64,000 bases of DNA from Prostheceraeus crozeri (taxonomy: Eukaryota > Platyhelminthes > Polycladida > Euryleptidae), in the NCBI GenBank assembly GCA_907163375.1, contig CAJQUW010007894.1:124001-188000 (forward strand). Reading direction: 5' to 3'. The notes beneath the pieces were generated by a model. The model saw only the letters and a list, made by a program, of their open reading frames with translations. It did no database searches and was not told the DNA's origin. Below, in pieces: positions 20,552 through 32,868 of this stretch. Made by a program: the position numbers and the translations under genes. Within the stretch, counting starts at the first letter, position 1; every line of letters begins with the position of its first letter.

Positions 20552-21180
20552 GGTACTTATGGATTATCTCCCTCCCATGTTTTCAAATTTGTCTAGAATC
20601 CGTATAAATAAATCAACCGTCGCAAAACTTCAGATAAACGTATTTGAGTATATTTTCTACCCACATACAAAAAATTATGCAATTCCGACAAGTACATTTT
20701 GAATTATAGACGATAGCGTGAAATGTAGCGATATCAGCAGCTTGATCTAACTTTGTCTGTTCCACGTATTATTGTCACTCGTGTGTGCATTGTTATCTTT
20801 CCGTCTCCGTCTCATACATTGCTATTTGAAATCTTCCCACGAACACTATCCCACCACACCTTTCTTAAGTTAAGCACATTAATGGAAAGGCTGTGGTCTA
20901 GGTCATTATCACTTCTAGAGTTGTCACGACATGACTTTGTTGACCTAGTGCTATCTTCTCAGACGATGAGGTCAGGCTAAGTCAGATCAAGCTGCTGACA
21001 TCGCTACACTTCACGTCGTCTCTAATTCAAACAGTACTTGTCCGATTTGCATAAAATTCTGCATGTGGGTAGAAAATATAATCAAATACGTGTCTCTGAA
21101 GTTTTGTGATGATTGATTCATTTCTACGGATTTTAGACAAATTTGAAAACATGGGGGGTGGAGATGACCCATGGGTACCC
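20552..21180. mobile_element. Foldback element with ~200-bp inverted arms
   Basis: The left arm (20552-20750) contains CATGTTTTCAAATTTGTCTA and ATTTTCTACCCACAT; the right arm (20983-21180) carries their reverse complements in order, with point differences throughout. The spacer of about 230 bp is non-coding. The similarity fades outward. It looks like an old foldback or MITE-type element in the intron. Confidence 0.65.
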
Positions 21181-21746
21181 TCAAAGCTTGTGAGATTCTT
21201 AAAGGACCAAGGTTTGAAAGTTTGAAGAATGATAGTGAGGTAAAGAGATAAGGTAATAGAAGTGCATGTAATACTAAGGTGAAGTGAACAGTTTGTTATT
21301 CGGGAATTCTGATCAAATGAAAAGGGGAGCGCATTACATAGTGCAATGATCCAATTCATACATTACATGAAAAGTAACACAACTATTCGAATTCTTTCCC
21401 TTTTCGTCCTTAGGCTGAGAAGTAGAACTGCACTACGCAAATAAACAACTGCTCACTATCAAGCCAAAAACTAGCAAAGGGCTGTGAGGACAGTTGATGA
21501 TAGTGTATTTGTAAAAGCCATTATCTCTTAGTTTGCATGAATTAATCTGCAGATCGCATGTTGCAAGACGTAACGATCTAGAAATCAAAAATGTTTTTTA
21601 AACTAAAGGCAGGTTGCAAAAGCTGTAGTCATTACTTTACACATAGGCCGGAGTGTGGACACAATTATTGCGATGTTGTGGAGTTCGATAAACTTACACG
21701 GAAAATGTAACTTCTGATTAATAAAATTCACTTTTTCTTGGCACAG

Positions 21747-22094
21747 ATAATTCTTGTAGTGGAGGACCGCGAATACTAAAAGAGGTAGAAGGATTTATTG
21801 AAAGCCGTGGAATTAACGAATTTGCAGATGCGATGCCTCCCTGCGAATGGGTAATTGAAGGTCAGAAATCAAAGGTTATTCGCCTCCATGTAGAAAGATT
21901 CTCTGTAGAATGCTCCCATCACAACCTAACGGTCCTTGATGGACAAAATGATGGAGACATGATTCTCCAGAAACTTTGTGGAAAAAGAAATGAATCCTAC
22001 ATTCCTTTTAGCGTTCGGAGTTTGCGACTGAACATCAAACGAGTGCAGGACACACTTTCGAAGTTCCTAATTTCCTACAAGCTGATTGATGCAG
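21747..22094 (+). CDS. CUB-domain exon, type B (copy 1)
   Basis: 348-bp exon with an AG acceptor at 21745-21746 and a GT donor (CAG|GTGGGT) at 22095; phase 1 at both ends. The CUB cysteines are in CSGG, PPCEW, ECSHHNLTVLDG and KLCG. Type B differs from type A in the shorter body, the motif GFIESRGIN, and the ending SYKLIDA. The usual calcium-site Asp after the third Cys is Asn here (CSHHN), so calcium binding may be lost. It follows the A exon at 13192 and is most like the B exon at 31803. Confidence 0.85.
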
Positions 22095-22371
22095 GTGGGT
22101 AGAAATTGGATTTATTAATGGTATTGTATTTAATTATAATTAGTTGTATTTCATTATATAATCATTATTAATTAATTTTTGAAAATTGATGCGCCTATAC
22201 ACGTAGTTTGCACTCTGTCTGCTCATGAATATTTCATGAAATGAACTGTATCCTGGCCAGTGTCTTGGGTTGTCTCCAATTGTTGCCTGATGAGCAATTT
22301 TGACCTTTTTAAGTCATCTGAGAGTGACTTATTCTGAAGGTCATTCCCTTCAATTCTTACAACCTATTTGG

Positions 22372-22776
22372 CAATTCAATGTCTCCGTCTTTCACGAGGT
22401 TGAAATGATATTTCAATGCGCCTTGCTCCCGACACCACCATGAAAAATGGCATGCCGGCTGGGAATCGAACCCAGTCCTCGAACGGCTAACGCGACGTGA
22501 AGATCACCTAGACCAGCGAAGGACACCCTCACGACCGTGTCAGGAGCAAGTAAAGCATGCTGCTATGACGTTATCTTCCAAGTTTCTTTTATAACAATAG
22601 CAACTGCTTCCAGGCGATCCGGAGAATAGATTGGTCTTGGTGATCTTCACGCTGCTTTAACAGTTCGAGGACTGGGTTCGATTCCCAGCTTGCAAGCCAT
22701 TTTTCATGGTGGTGTCAGGAGCAAGACGCATTGAAATATCATTTCGACCTCGTGAAAGGCAGAGTCATTGAATTGT
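22372..22776. repeat. Inverted pair of tRNA-like SINE heads
   Basis: A palindromic unit of about 405 bp. The outer arms (CACGAGGTTGAAATGATATT and its complement; ATGAAAAATGGC and its complement) flank two opposed tRNA-like segments. The minus-strand segment (22449-22527) has A-box-like TGGTCTAGGTGATC and a perfect B box GGTTCGATTCC followed by CAGC. The plus-strand segment (about 22621-22700) repeats GGTTCGATTCCCAGC. The shared box and shared flank suggest two copies of one SINE-like unit in head-to-head order, or a foldback element built from one. Confidence 0.6.
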
Positions 22777-23394
22777 TAAGTCTTTTCTCCGAGGTCGACT
22801 GGAAGCAATTGCTATTGTCTTATAATCCAGTTGCAACGGCCATTTAAATTCAAGCCATTGGTCGACAGCAGTTTGCGGTTGATGATTTTCTGTAGGGGGA
22901 GACAGGAAGACAATGATCAAATGCACGATGCTATTTAGAAAGTTCTGTTGTCATGGTCGAATGTGATGTGATGACTTGACGTCAAATTTCTAGGATGGTG
23001 GGCGTAGACAATATGGGTCTGCAGGCGTTGGAAATATGCCTTCAACAAGACACAGCACGAAATCCAAACCGTTGACGTCTAACACGAAAGTTGCACAAAT
23101 TCATCTTGAGAGTACTAAGCCTATATCATTTGATACAGGGGTGCACAGCTTGATTTCGTCGAGCGCCAACTTTCTGAGGAAAACATTGGCGTGCCATCTT
23201 CAGTTTTCATTTTTGATTTGTGCAATTTTTCAGGCAGTATTTATACTTTGCAATGCAATAGTCGTTTATCTTAACTATAATTTCATCAGTATTCATTTAT
23301 GCAAATGAATTAAATTTCTGACAATATAGTTTCGAGTGGAGAGTCCGCAGAATGCAAATTTTACATAATCAGTTGTAGTCAATCCATTTATCCT

Positions 23395-25175
23395 AATTAT
23401 GCGTCTCCATCCACATTGTTTTCATAATACCCCGAAAGGAAAATATTCAAGAGATGAGAATAAGATCTGACATAAATCATTACGGGAACTACAAACGTTT
23501 CTGGCTTATCTGCCGTCACCAGTGCTGCATACCCTATTGTAGAGAACAGTGGCGTCGCGTGCTCCGAGACCATAGGCCTTCGCAAGTTCACTCCATGGTG
23601 CATTCCTATATTTTTGCAGCAGACAGCATGAACTGCATAAAGTAATTAACTTGACGCTGTCTTAGTTTCAGTGAATTTTCATACTCGTGCAAGGGAGCCC
23701 ACATGAACATTCAAGTCATGATGACATGCATGACAACAGAATAAAATGAAATTATGTGAGAAATGGAAACTGATATTTAAATGAAAGTTACACTGAAGTC
23801 TACAGACTACCCAATATTGACTATACTGCATGTGAATTGTGATTCACTGTGAGTCCTATGTGACAGCCTCTTTTCTGAGCAGTTTCATAAGCATGCAATC
23901 CTCAGCTGATTGTTCGTCAACGCGACTCTTGCTTTCCTGAGATTTTAAACGTCAAATGACAATGAAAATGCGATGTTGATTTCTCACATGACGATTGATC
24001 GCCTTGGTCAAGGAGCTGAGATCACTACAGAGAACATTCACTCTCGAGGAAGCTCTCGCCAACGCAAGACTCTTGTGTTTATTATAGCCTGTCAATCACT
24101 TACATGTTTCAAAATTAGGGCTGCTATAACGTTTTTTGTGCTCCTTATATTCTATCCTATGAGAGTGGTTTAGTTTTTATTTCAACGCCATTTACATCGT
24201 GCACGATGTTTAGAGTTTTTCTGCATAATCCCTCGGACGACTAGCCGGTGTAGAAAACAGCCACTTGAAATCGCCACCATAAACATAATATCACAAATAT
24301 GCCTTCGATGCATTGAATATCTCAGACTGAATCACACATCAAATTAAGGAACTTTCTTCGCTATCTCCTTTCAGCGGCTTCTAACCTTCCGATCCGACAT
24401 TCAGCCATTGGTGAACGCAGGCACGACGATGCAACTCGTCATCAGCTTCTCCAAAGTTCGGCGAAGCCACGAACAAGGAAAATTTGCGCCTCTCTCTATC
24501 TGAATCTAAGAATTTATGAATAGATCTTTTCTTGCATTGCTACAATGTAGGCCTATTTGCCTCTGCGTTTCTATGTGCAGAAGACGAGTCTAACTATCGA
24601 GCTAAGCGCACACGCTGCACCTATCACACAAACACACAAATATCTGTGATTTGCTGTAAACACATACCTAGCGCATTGTGTGATGATTGCTTGAGGATCC
24701 TCCAGTTAACAGCTGAGAGCTTACGCTCTGAACGTATTTGAGAGTGACTTGAAACCGTGAAGTGTATGTAAAGTTGTGAACGTAAAGATGCTCTCAAAAA
24801 CAAAATATTAAAATTATTTGAACATTTGTTTTATGAACGTAAATATTTATTTTTGGGTATGTGGCGAAGGCCTCGCAGGCACGGAGACGACGCCACTGGT
24901 AGAGATTCAGTAAATCAGATGCAGATGAAAATCGTCATCCAAACTCAAGACATCTGCAATTAATGAAACTATTTAAATCTCCTTCTCAGAGCACTGTTGA
25001 ACCCTAGTTCTGAGAATAATATGTATGTATGACACATACTGACTCTCTACAATAGGGTACACTGCACTGATGACGGCTGATAGGCCAGAAACATTTGTAG
25101 TTCCCTTAATTATTTAAGTCAGCTCTTATTATCATCTCTTGAATATATACTTACTCTATGGATGGGAATTTCTAC
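23395..25175. repeat. Widely spaced inverted repeat
   Basis: The left block (about 23403-23590) contains GGGAACTACAAACGTTTCTG, CTATTGTAGAGA, and GTGGCGTCG...AGGCCTTCGC. The right block (about 24862-25170) has these in reverse complement and opposite order: GCGAAGGCCT...CGACGCCAC, TCTCTACAATAG and CAGAAACATTTGTAGTTCCC. The 1.2 kb between is non-coding. It may be a decayed non-autonomous transposon. Confidence 0.5.
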
Positions 25176-26570
25176 ACTTTGAGACCTAAAGGGTTGGACC
25201 CCCTTGGCCTATCTACCATGCTTCTACTGATTCACTTGAAATGAAATAACACATTCTGATTTACTGTCAAAAACGATTTTACCATAGAGAAGGTATATTA
25301 GGTAGAGTGGGAACTCCGTATTTACTAAATCCCCAATGTGTATACACTTTCGATTTTATTAAATGAACTCAAAAGACATGCAGTCGGAATTGTTTCCAAA
25401 TGTGAGATATGCAAATTTTTGCAGTTTTGAAGAAATTACAACGGACCTGACTGATCATGATAGCATAAAACAGAAGGAAATGATATTATTTTACAGATAG
25501 TCCGTGTCTGACAGTCTTGGTGAGGTAATGTTTGTTAAATTGGCAACTCGATGACCTGCGCTATTGCTTTCCAGCTGAACCTCAAGAGAATCTTCTTAAG
25601 CGTGATCAGGCAACAGCTGCCACTGGCATGGCAAAATCACAGATTCAAGGACAATGATTTCAATTAACTTTGAAAGATGTAAATGGATCCACATCACTAT
25701 TCAGATTCAAGAAATGAAACATGGATTGAGTGAATCATAAAATCAAGCCGGTGAAAATTGAATTAAAAACTTCAAATTTCAGCCAAGAAAGCACGAATAA
25801 CATCGCAACTTTTTAGTGAAGACTTTCATTACAACACAATTCCTGAAATTCCCTTGATAATCAGCTTGATTTAAGCTTTGTTGGGATGCTTTTCAGCAAA
25901 TATTCATTCCTTTTGATATCCAACTTGTTTCACACTACTTATATAGGTGAGCCATCTCGGTAGTATATAATTTGGCAAATTTTGACTTTTTTCAAAAGTG
26001 CTCAAATATTTTTTTGGACCACGGGAACATAATCTCCGCAAAAAACTGAATCTTTTCTACCTATATACTTACTCTATGGATTTTACATTGGCATGAGCGG
26101 GTTGATATATATCCTCAGCACAAAATGTCAAATAGAAGAATATGGCTCCGGGGGCCACTGGACCCCTCTCCCTCAGGTATCTGATGGTTAATGCTCTTGG
26201 TTCGACCATGCGTAGGTCAGTGCCGATCGAGCTGTACAAGTGAAATAAATGAATGCTATTTATTTTCTCTTCATCGTCGTGGAATCAGATGGATTCTAGA
26301 TAGCGTGTCTTTTACAAGGCAGGTAATATCATCCCAAGCACAAAATTCGCAATGAATACTTGTCAACACGAAAATAGAACATAACTCCAATTGTAAAAAT
26401 ACAAACACGATGTGACACGTTATCTTGTTCGTATCATGAGCGCAGACATTTACCATTTGAGGAGTGTAACATAGATCTTGCATGAAATGAGTGTCAAGGA
26501 GCAAATTTCCGCTCCTTTGATGAAGAAGCATTTCAAGAGGTGAATTTGCACCAGGTGATGGTTTTTTGTC
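25176..26570. other. Intron, no gene seen
   Basis: Non-coding. The words ATACTTACTCTATGGA at about 25147 and 26064 show a further copy of repeat ends related to the preceding unit. Confidence 0.4.
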
Positions 26571-27242
26571 TGGCGGTTAGAACGAGTTTCTGCATGGAGC
26601 GAGGCGGAAAATGAGACTTTCCACACCCTATGCCTACTACGAATATGCATGTCTGTCGAGTTGTAACTAATTCCTCTTCTTGTCAGACAGGATCAAACAA
26701 AAACACATGTTGGTCCAATGGGACGCAGATTGAAGTTTTCAGCAAAAATGAGATTTTCTATGTTTCCTCTGATTCAGCGTGAATCACGGAGTCTATGTTC
26801 ATAATCTCTGACATGGAAAGTCGTCAGGTCATTTCACATCATGTACCTATGTAATTATCACACTTCTGATCGACGATGTGTGACAGAATGTGGTTAAATG
26901 CTGCTAAAATCGGCCAAAATGCTGTGATTGCTAGCACAATCTGTGCTTAGTCTCATAAAAAAGGTGCATGAGCATGATAGGAAATAATCTGATGACATTC
27001 CATGTCAAATTATAGCTCAAGACTTAGTACTTTTCTCTTAGTCAGAGAAAAGATAGAAACGCTCATTTATACTGAAAACTTCAATCTGCGTCCATTGGAT
27101 AAACACCCATTTTTCTTTGATCCTATCTGACAGGAACAGCACCTAACTAAAACTCGGCAGACGCGCAGATTCATGGGTGCACATCATTCAATGAAAGTCT
27201 AATTTTTGCCATGTTCCCTGCAGAAACTCGCTCTGGCTGCCG
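26571..27242. mobile_element. Foldback element, copy 1
   Basis: About 670 bp with long inverted arms. Left end GTTAGAACGAGTTTCTGCA is paired with TGCAGAAACTCGCTCTGGC at the right end. Both arms contain TCAGACAGGATCAAA-type and CCAATGGGACGCAGATTGAAG-type text in opposite orientation. No coding frame. The same family recurs at 28165-28856. Confidence 0.65.
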
Positions 27243-27763
27243 GACTAATTGTCAATGTCTTGTCCAATGAACAAATAAATTCCCCAGAAGAACAAGAAAA
27301 TCAAGAATATAAATTCGTTGGTTGTGCGTCAAAACCTGCTATCCCCAATTTCTTCCATTTTTGTTGTCTTCGACTCAAAGTCAGACACTCTTCATTGCAA
27401 AATAGCCATTAACGTCTACCGAACATACACCATCAAGACTTTATCGCAGACACTGTTCATCATCTGTTTTATCATTTGGTTTCTACTTGAATAAATTTTC
27501 AACATTTTGCTTTTTCTGTCAATTTTACTTCCAGTCGCATAGGAGGTTTTAGCACCCGATCCACGTAATAATTGTTCATAAGTTCTTTCAAATTCTGGCT
27601 TTCAAATTCTTTCAAATTATTGGCTGGAATGTTAACGCTTCTTTGGTCTGGACTTTCATCTTCGCGTGATTCCGTTAATTCCGAGAAAAGCGGATGATTG
27701 ATAAGCATTGAATCAACACAGAGATACACATTCTGATAGTCTGATAGTGAATTTGATTTTCAG

Positions 27764-28147
27764 GTTCCTCAAATTGCGGGAGTCCTCGTGTGCAAAGCGG
27801 AGCTGACGGATTTGTTGTCAGTCACAAAGGCTTCAAAGAGATGATTGATTATCCACGCAATCTGAACTGTAAATGGATCATCAGAGGACAGAAGGGGAAG
27901 ATTGTGCGCCTTTATTTCATGCATTTCTATGTCGCACGAAGTCACAAATGTGCGGACGATGAATTGACTATCTTCGATGGTGACAATGAAAATAGCGCGA
28001 AATTGGCGGGACTTTGTGGAACAGAGCGTTTCTTTCCATCTGAACTGTATTCCAGTGGACAGAATATGATGCTCAAATTCTACAGTAATGAGGATCAATA
28101 TTTGGAGAAAGGATTCAACATATCTTACAACCTCATTGAGAGATTAA
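27764..28147 (+). CDS. CUB-domain exon, type A (copy 2)
   Basis: 384-bp exon with a CAG acceptor ending at 27763 and a donor (A|GTAAGT) at 28148; phase 1 at both ends. Cysteines: NCGSP, NLNCKW, KCADDELTIFDG and GLCG. The Asp of CADDEL keeps the usual calcium-site position. The C-terminal half (FPSELYSSGQNMMLKFYSNE) is nearly the same as in the A exon at 62542 and more distant from the one at 13192. It continues the A-B-A-B order. A foldback element begins 18 bp after the exon. Confidence 0.87.
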
Positions 28148-28164
28148 GTAAGTGATGTAGTGCG

Positions 28165-28856
28165 GCAGCCAGAAATAGTTTCTACATCGAAGGAGACCGA
28201 AAATGTGACTTTCACAGATGTACATCCTATGCCTGCTGTGAATCTGCACGTTTAATTGGTTCCTCTTCATGTCAGACAGGATCAAAGAAAAACACATGAA
28301 AATCCAATGGGACACAGATTGCAGTTTTTGGCAAAAAATGAAATGTTCTATGTGTTCTCCTAACTACTGAAGAGTACCATGTCTAGTGCCATAATTTTTG
28401 ACATGGAATGTCTCAGGTCATTTCTTATCATGTTCATGAACATTTGTCTATGAAGCATTACACATTCAGATTTGGCAAGCTCCCCACTGTCGGCAAGCAT
28501 CAGCAGGTTAAATCATTTCTTCCACATTGCACCACTTTCTTGCATACATCACCGATCAGAAGCATGGTAATATCTTATGTTCATGATAGGAAAAGACCTG
28601 ATGACATATCATGCTGAAAAATATAGCTCTAAGCTGAATACCTTTTCGTTGATAAGAGAAAACACAGGAAAGTTCACTTTTGCAAAAAACTTCAATCTGC
28701 GTCCCATTGGAATTACATGCGTCTTTCTTTGATCCTGTCTGACAGGAAGAGGAACCAGGTAGAACTCGGCAGACGCGCAGACTCGTAGTAGGCATAGGGT
28801 GTACATCATTCTGTGAAAATCTGATTTTCGGCCTCGTTCCGTGTAGAAACTGGCTG
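28165..28856. mobile_element. Foldback element, copy 2
   Basis: The left end CAGCCAGAAATAGTTTCTACA pairs with TGTAGAAACTGGCTG at the right end. The arms share internal text with copy 1 (GACAGGATCAAAGAAAAACA, CCAATGGGACACAGATTGCA and complements). The central 110 bp is unique. It starts 17 bp beyond the splice donor of the second A exon, so it occupies the first bases of the intron. Confidence 0.7.
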
Positions 28857-29559
28857 TCGGGGTAATTGTTCAATTCATGAATTTCTATTTGTTAAGACAT
28901 TTTGAAACAGAGATGCATGTACCTGCAACCTTCGATATACTCTTAATTGGAACCTTCTGAAAATTTAATTAGCTGACTTGGTCGGCGCCATGGAGCACCT
29001 ACATCAGAGATTTTTCCTATTCTGAACTAATGCTATTTTAATTGAACATGGTAAAAATATTGTGATACTAAATTATATGTATAAGACTTGGAAAGGAAAA
29101 AATACATGCAACTGAGTTCAGAGCATGATACCTCACATTAATTTAGAGATGAAGAAGGCACTTTCGTGAATGACCTACTCACTTTGGTGAACCATGCGTC
29201 TTGTCGTTATGATATTTAAGAGAATAAAATGATACTTTTCTAGCTGCTGCTCATGTCACATACAAATTTAGCGAAATAGAATGTTATTGAATTGATCAAC
29301 TATCATCTGACGTTGCATCTGTCGGTTGAAACTTGAATACTATTCATGAACGCTAGCATAATACGCTGACGAATGAAAATAGGGCGCATGTTTAGCTTCT
29401 GTTGTCTTTCATGTTGTGGCTAGAACATGATGAGTAAGATGAAACGCATTTTCGGCTTTACACTATTACCTGTCAAAAACTTAGAAAGTCTGCTGCAGAC
29501 GTCCATTTCCAGTTAACCGAGGCCTGGAGAGATCGCGCTTCATCCCCCTGTACAGTTAA
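28857..29559. other. Intron, nothing recognised
   Basis: AT-rich non-coding sequence; no repeat or gene could be supported. Confidence 0.4.
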
Positions 29560-29670
29560 AAGATGAATGAAGGATTTCAATGATGGAAAAAGGACGAGCT
29601 TTGTCGATGCTCCACGCTCGGGTCTTCCGAGTTTAACAAGACGGAAGACCTGTCCAACATTCGTGAATGA
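29560..29670 (+). pseudogene. Possible mariner-type transposase fragment
   Basis: The frame from 29567 reads FNDGKRTSFVDAPRSGLPSL, close to the 'F..GRTSxxDxPRSGRPS' linker that follows the helix-turn-helix of mariner/SETMAR transposases. Only this linker is visible and the catalytic domain is absent. Chance similarity cannot be excluded. Confidence 0.3.
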
Positions 29671-30084
29671 CCTGCTTATTCAATTTCGAATTGAGCTGTT
29701 TTATATACAGAGATTCAGTTATTTAAGTCACATCTGTTGGACGACTGCGAAAGGATTTTTAAACTATTAGCGTTGCACGCTCCATTGAAATCATATTTCA
29801 TCCAAACACTTTGTGAAGGAAATCTTCCTCCCCCTTCATTCGTTGGTATGTCTGATATTTGACGGGTTGAAAGTAGCAAGTGACTGTTCAAATAGCCAGT
29901 CTCAGTTCATTGACTTCGGTCAATGTGAGAAAAAAATTCATTTCTCATTTTTTCGAACGCAATTTGCAGGCGTTCTAGGCTTGGCGCGAGGTCGGTAGTG
30001 GTGCCATCAGAACCGTGTTGATTTTCTATTTCATCTGGGCAAACTGTAAAAAATTCGATTCGAAATGTTCCCATAGGAGCTGAA

Positions 30085-30560
30085 ATGAATTAAGAAATAT
30101 CAGGTGTTCCTCAAGGATTATTCATTCTCCCTACCTTTTCTCCCATCATATGGGTTCGTTTGGAATTGTAACTCCTGGAGCACGGATCAAATACGTTGAT
30201 GACGTCGTGATAGTCATCCCGTTTCGCGCTGCATCAAGGAAGGTCCCAAGTGATATTGACAACATTCAAAATTGACGTGATACTCATGTTATGGAGTTAA
30301 AGTGAAGAAAGACGAGAAACTCAACGTGAAAAATTCTGGTGTCACATTCAATGATTGTTTAAAATGGGATTCTCATGTGTTGCGGGTCACTAAATTTGTC
30401 AGCCAACTCAAACATCTGTTACAAATAAAGAAATTACCAAATATGTCGTCTCAGATCAACATTCTGGAGTGCAACTTTTCAGTTTTCGTTGGACATCCTG
30501 AATGATTCAATGAGATACTGAAAAAGGTTAGAAGACGAGATGCTACCGTGTACTATGTGG
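30085..30560 (+). pseudogene. Decayed LINE reverse transcriptase fragment
   Basis: Two RT signatures appear in order: ISGVPQG at about 30099-30120 (motif B region) and IKYVDDVVIVIP at about 30189-30225 (YxDD). They are followed by SGVTFNDCLKWDSHVLRVTK at 30338-30400, the usual text after the RT palm in CR1/Jockey-like LINEs. The part before GVPQG is unrecognisable and the frame is broken between the blocks. It is an old copy, unlike the LINE at 32.8-36.5 kb, and lies on the opposite strand. Confidence 0.65.
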
Positions 30561-31802
30561 TACAAAATTGTACAAAATGGTACAAAATTGACTCCATTGT
30601 CAATTCGAACAGATCACAGGAAACTGAACTGATTACCGACATGTTCTCCGAGTATCTTTTCCATCTATGTCCCCGGAAACTTTACCTCGTTCAAGACATT
30701 TGGCCTCAATGAGGCAAAATGCGAAGCGACACTCACCATCAATTTTTCCATAGGCCTGCCGTGCCTCTCTGTATGCGAATTCTAGCGTTAATGTTGCTCT
30801 TTGGCATTTTTACAAAAATTTGCAATTTCTTGAAATGTCGTTATAATGTTTTCTATAAATTGTGACTTTCAGTCAATCGAAAAATCGTGCTTCTTCTAAT
30901 CTAAAAAGGCTCTCTTGAAAAATGTTAGTTTTGAATATACTCTTAATTTTAAGGCAGCTGTAAAATCAAGAAAAAGACTCCGCAAAGTTTTCGTCGAGAG
31001 TACTTTACGTAATTAAGCTCCTATTTGCTGCATTGATATAATAGATGCAATCAAATTCATGTGTAAGTAAAAGATGATGAAATATAATCAAATTCCTTTC
31101 ATTAATGCACTTACTTAACCATCTCTAGGAACTTCAATTAACGAAGAACGCTTCTCAAGACGCAGTTTAAGTATTTCAAGACTTTTGAGAAGCAATGTAT
31201 ATGTAAAATAAAGAAAATAGAGATTTAGGTTTAAATTGCAAGAATCCAATATAGAATAAATGAGCAAGCAGCAAAAAAAGATGTGTAATGAAAGTGCAAA
31301 GGAATAATGCAAATCATCCCGAAACTAAAATGTAGGTTTGTCCCGGTTTTGCATTCTCTGTACCGACGAGGAAGTCATCACGGTAACTCAGGAGTGCGCT
31401 TCGGCCCCTATATTTGAACACTCAAACCCATCTGAGCGCGGGCGCTGTACAGGAAAACTGTACACCTTCCACCAAGTCTAAAGTCGAGCAAGTCAAAATC
31501 AGCTTTAATTCAAATCAGCAGAAGTAAAATTCGATCAAAAGAAAAAGATAATTTGGTTCAAAGAAAGTTGAACTTTGAAAATTGTCTTGCTAAATACAAT
31601 AGTAATTTCACAGTCTAATCACACTCTATCACAGTCTAAAAACACAAAGACTTTCCGACAACTAATTTCACAAAGACTAAAAGTTGGCAAATGGTTAATG
31701 TAATACTGCACACGCAAAGGAGACAACAATATAGGCCTTAGTTTGATGAATGAGCAAATATAGGAAATTTCATTCAATTTAAGTAAACTTTCCTAATCTC
31801 AG
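30561..31802. other. Intron, no gene seen
   Basis: AT-rich. At 30560-30592 a short run of TACAAAATGG-type repeats follows the LINE remnant. Otherwise nothing recognised up to the acceptor of the next CUB exon. Confidence 0.4.
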
Positions 31803-32150
31803 ATAATTCTTGGTGCGGAGGTCAGCGAAAACTGACAGGAGAAGAAGGTTTTATTGAAAGCCGTGGAATCGATGAATTTGCAGACTCGATGCCCCCTTGT
31901 GAATGGGTGATTGAAGGGAAGAATTCCAAGATGGTACGCATTCATTTTGAAAACTTTTACGTCGATTGTTCCTATCACGACTTGAAGATTTTTGATGGAC
32001 AGGATCATGGCAATGAGGCTGTGAAGAAACTTTGCGGGAACATGATTCCTGCTGATATTTATTTCAATAGTCAAAGCTTGAGGATAAACATCAAACGCGT
32101 GCAGCATGCCAAGTCCAAGTTCACCATTTCCTACAAATCAATTGATGCAA
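31803..32150 (+). CDS. CUB-domain exon, type B (copy 2)
   Basis: 348-bp exon, AG acceptor at 31801-31802, donor (A|GTAAGT) at 32151, phase 1 at both ends. Cysteines: WCGG, PPCEW, DCSYHDLKIFDG and KLCG. The Asp after the third Cys is kept, unlike the B exon at 21747. It shares GFIESRGI, EFADxMPPCEWVIEG and the ending SYKSIDA with that exon, so the two arose by duplication. The following intron holds about 30 kb of inserted elements. Confidence 0.87.
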
Positions 32151-32777
32151 GTAAGTCAATCTTGTAGTTCACTGACATGATTGATATCTATTTTGAATCC
32201 TACGTTCTTTTGAGTTCGTTAGTCACGTCTTGTATGAGCTTTCTTGGGTATCTGTTACGTTACATTTGAATGTTTACCAAGTAAAAGCAATTTGCTGCAT
32301 GATGCTTCAATCAGAGATATAGCGGCAACAGATCTGGTATGAGAAAAACTGTACTTGCTTGCTAGAAGGCCTCCTGTTTCAGTAAGGGAAAAGTTGAGTG
32401 CTTTTGCCTTTTCCCCGCTGTAAAAGTCCATGTAAAGGACGTTTGCATTGGTACTATTCTAATAGTAGACAGGCAGATTCTAACAGACATCACACATGGT
32501 CGATGTAATAAACTGCTAGCTAACCAGCCGTGATTTCTTCTATGTCTAAAAAATCGGGCTGAAAGTTTTACTGGTATATGAAAAAGGCATTGCCTCTCTC
32601 ATGGTTAATTCATTTCCTCTATAAAACATCTGGGGCATATGTAGATATCGCAAAACTCAATTTTGCGAAAAGGATATTGGGGTCAATAAACTTTAAAGGT
32701 TTTATGCACTGGAGTTTTGCTGCGATCGATACGATCAGTGCTCATTTTCTGTAGCTATACATGAAGTATGGGAATTT
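32151..32777. other. Intron, nothing recognised
   Basis: Non-coding sequence between the fourth CUB exon and the 3' end of the LINE. Confidence 0.4.
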
Positions 32778-32868
32778 GAGAGAGAGAGAGAGAGAGAGAT
32801 CAAATTTATTTCCGAAACGACAATGAGCGTTCGTGATTACAATATAAAAGGTCATTCATACAAAATAA

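Noticed and set aside
22449-22527. Functional tRNA gene
   Set aside because: A and B boxes are good but the acceptor and anticodon arms do not pair well, and the unit is duplicated in inverted form with non-tRNA flanks.
32778-32799. AG repeat as a stand-alone regulatory feature
   Set aside because: Best explained as the 3' tail of the minus-strand LINE.
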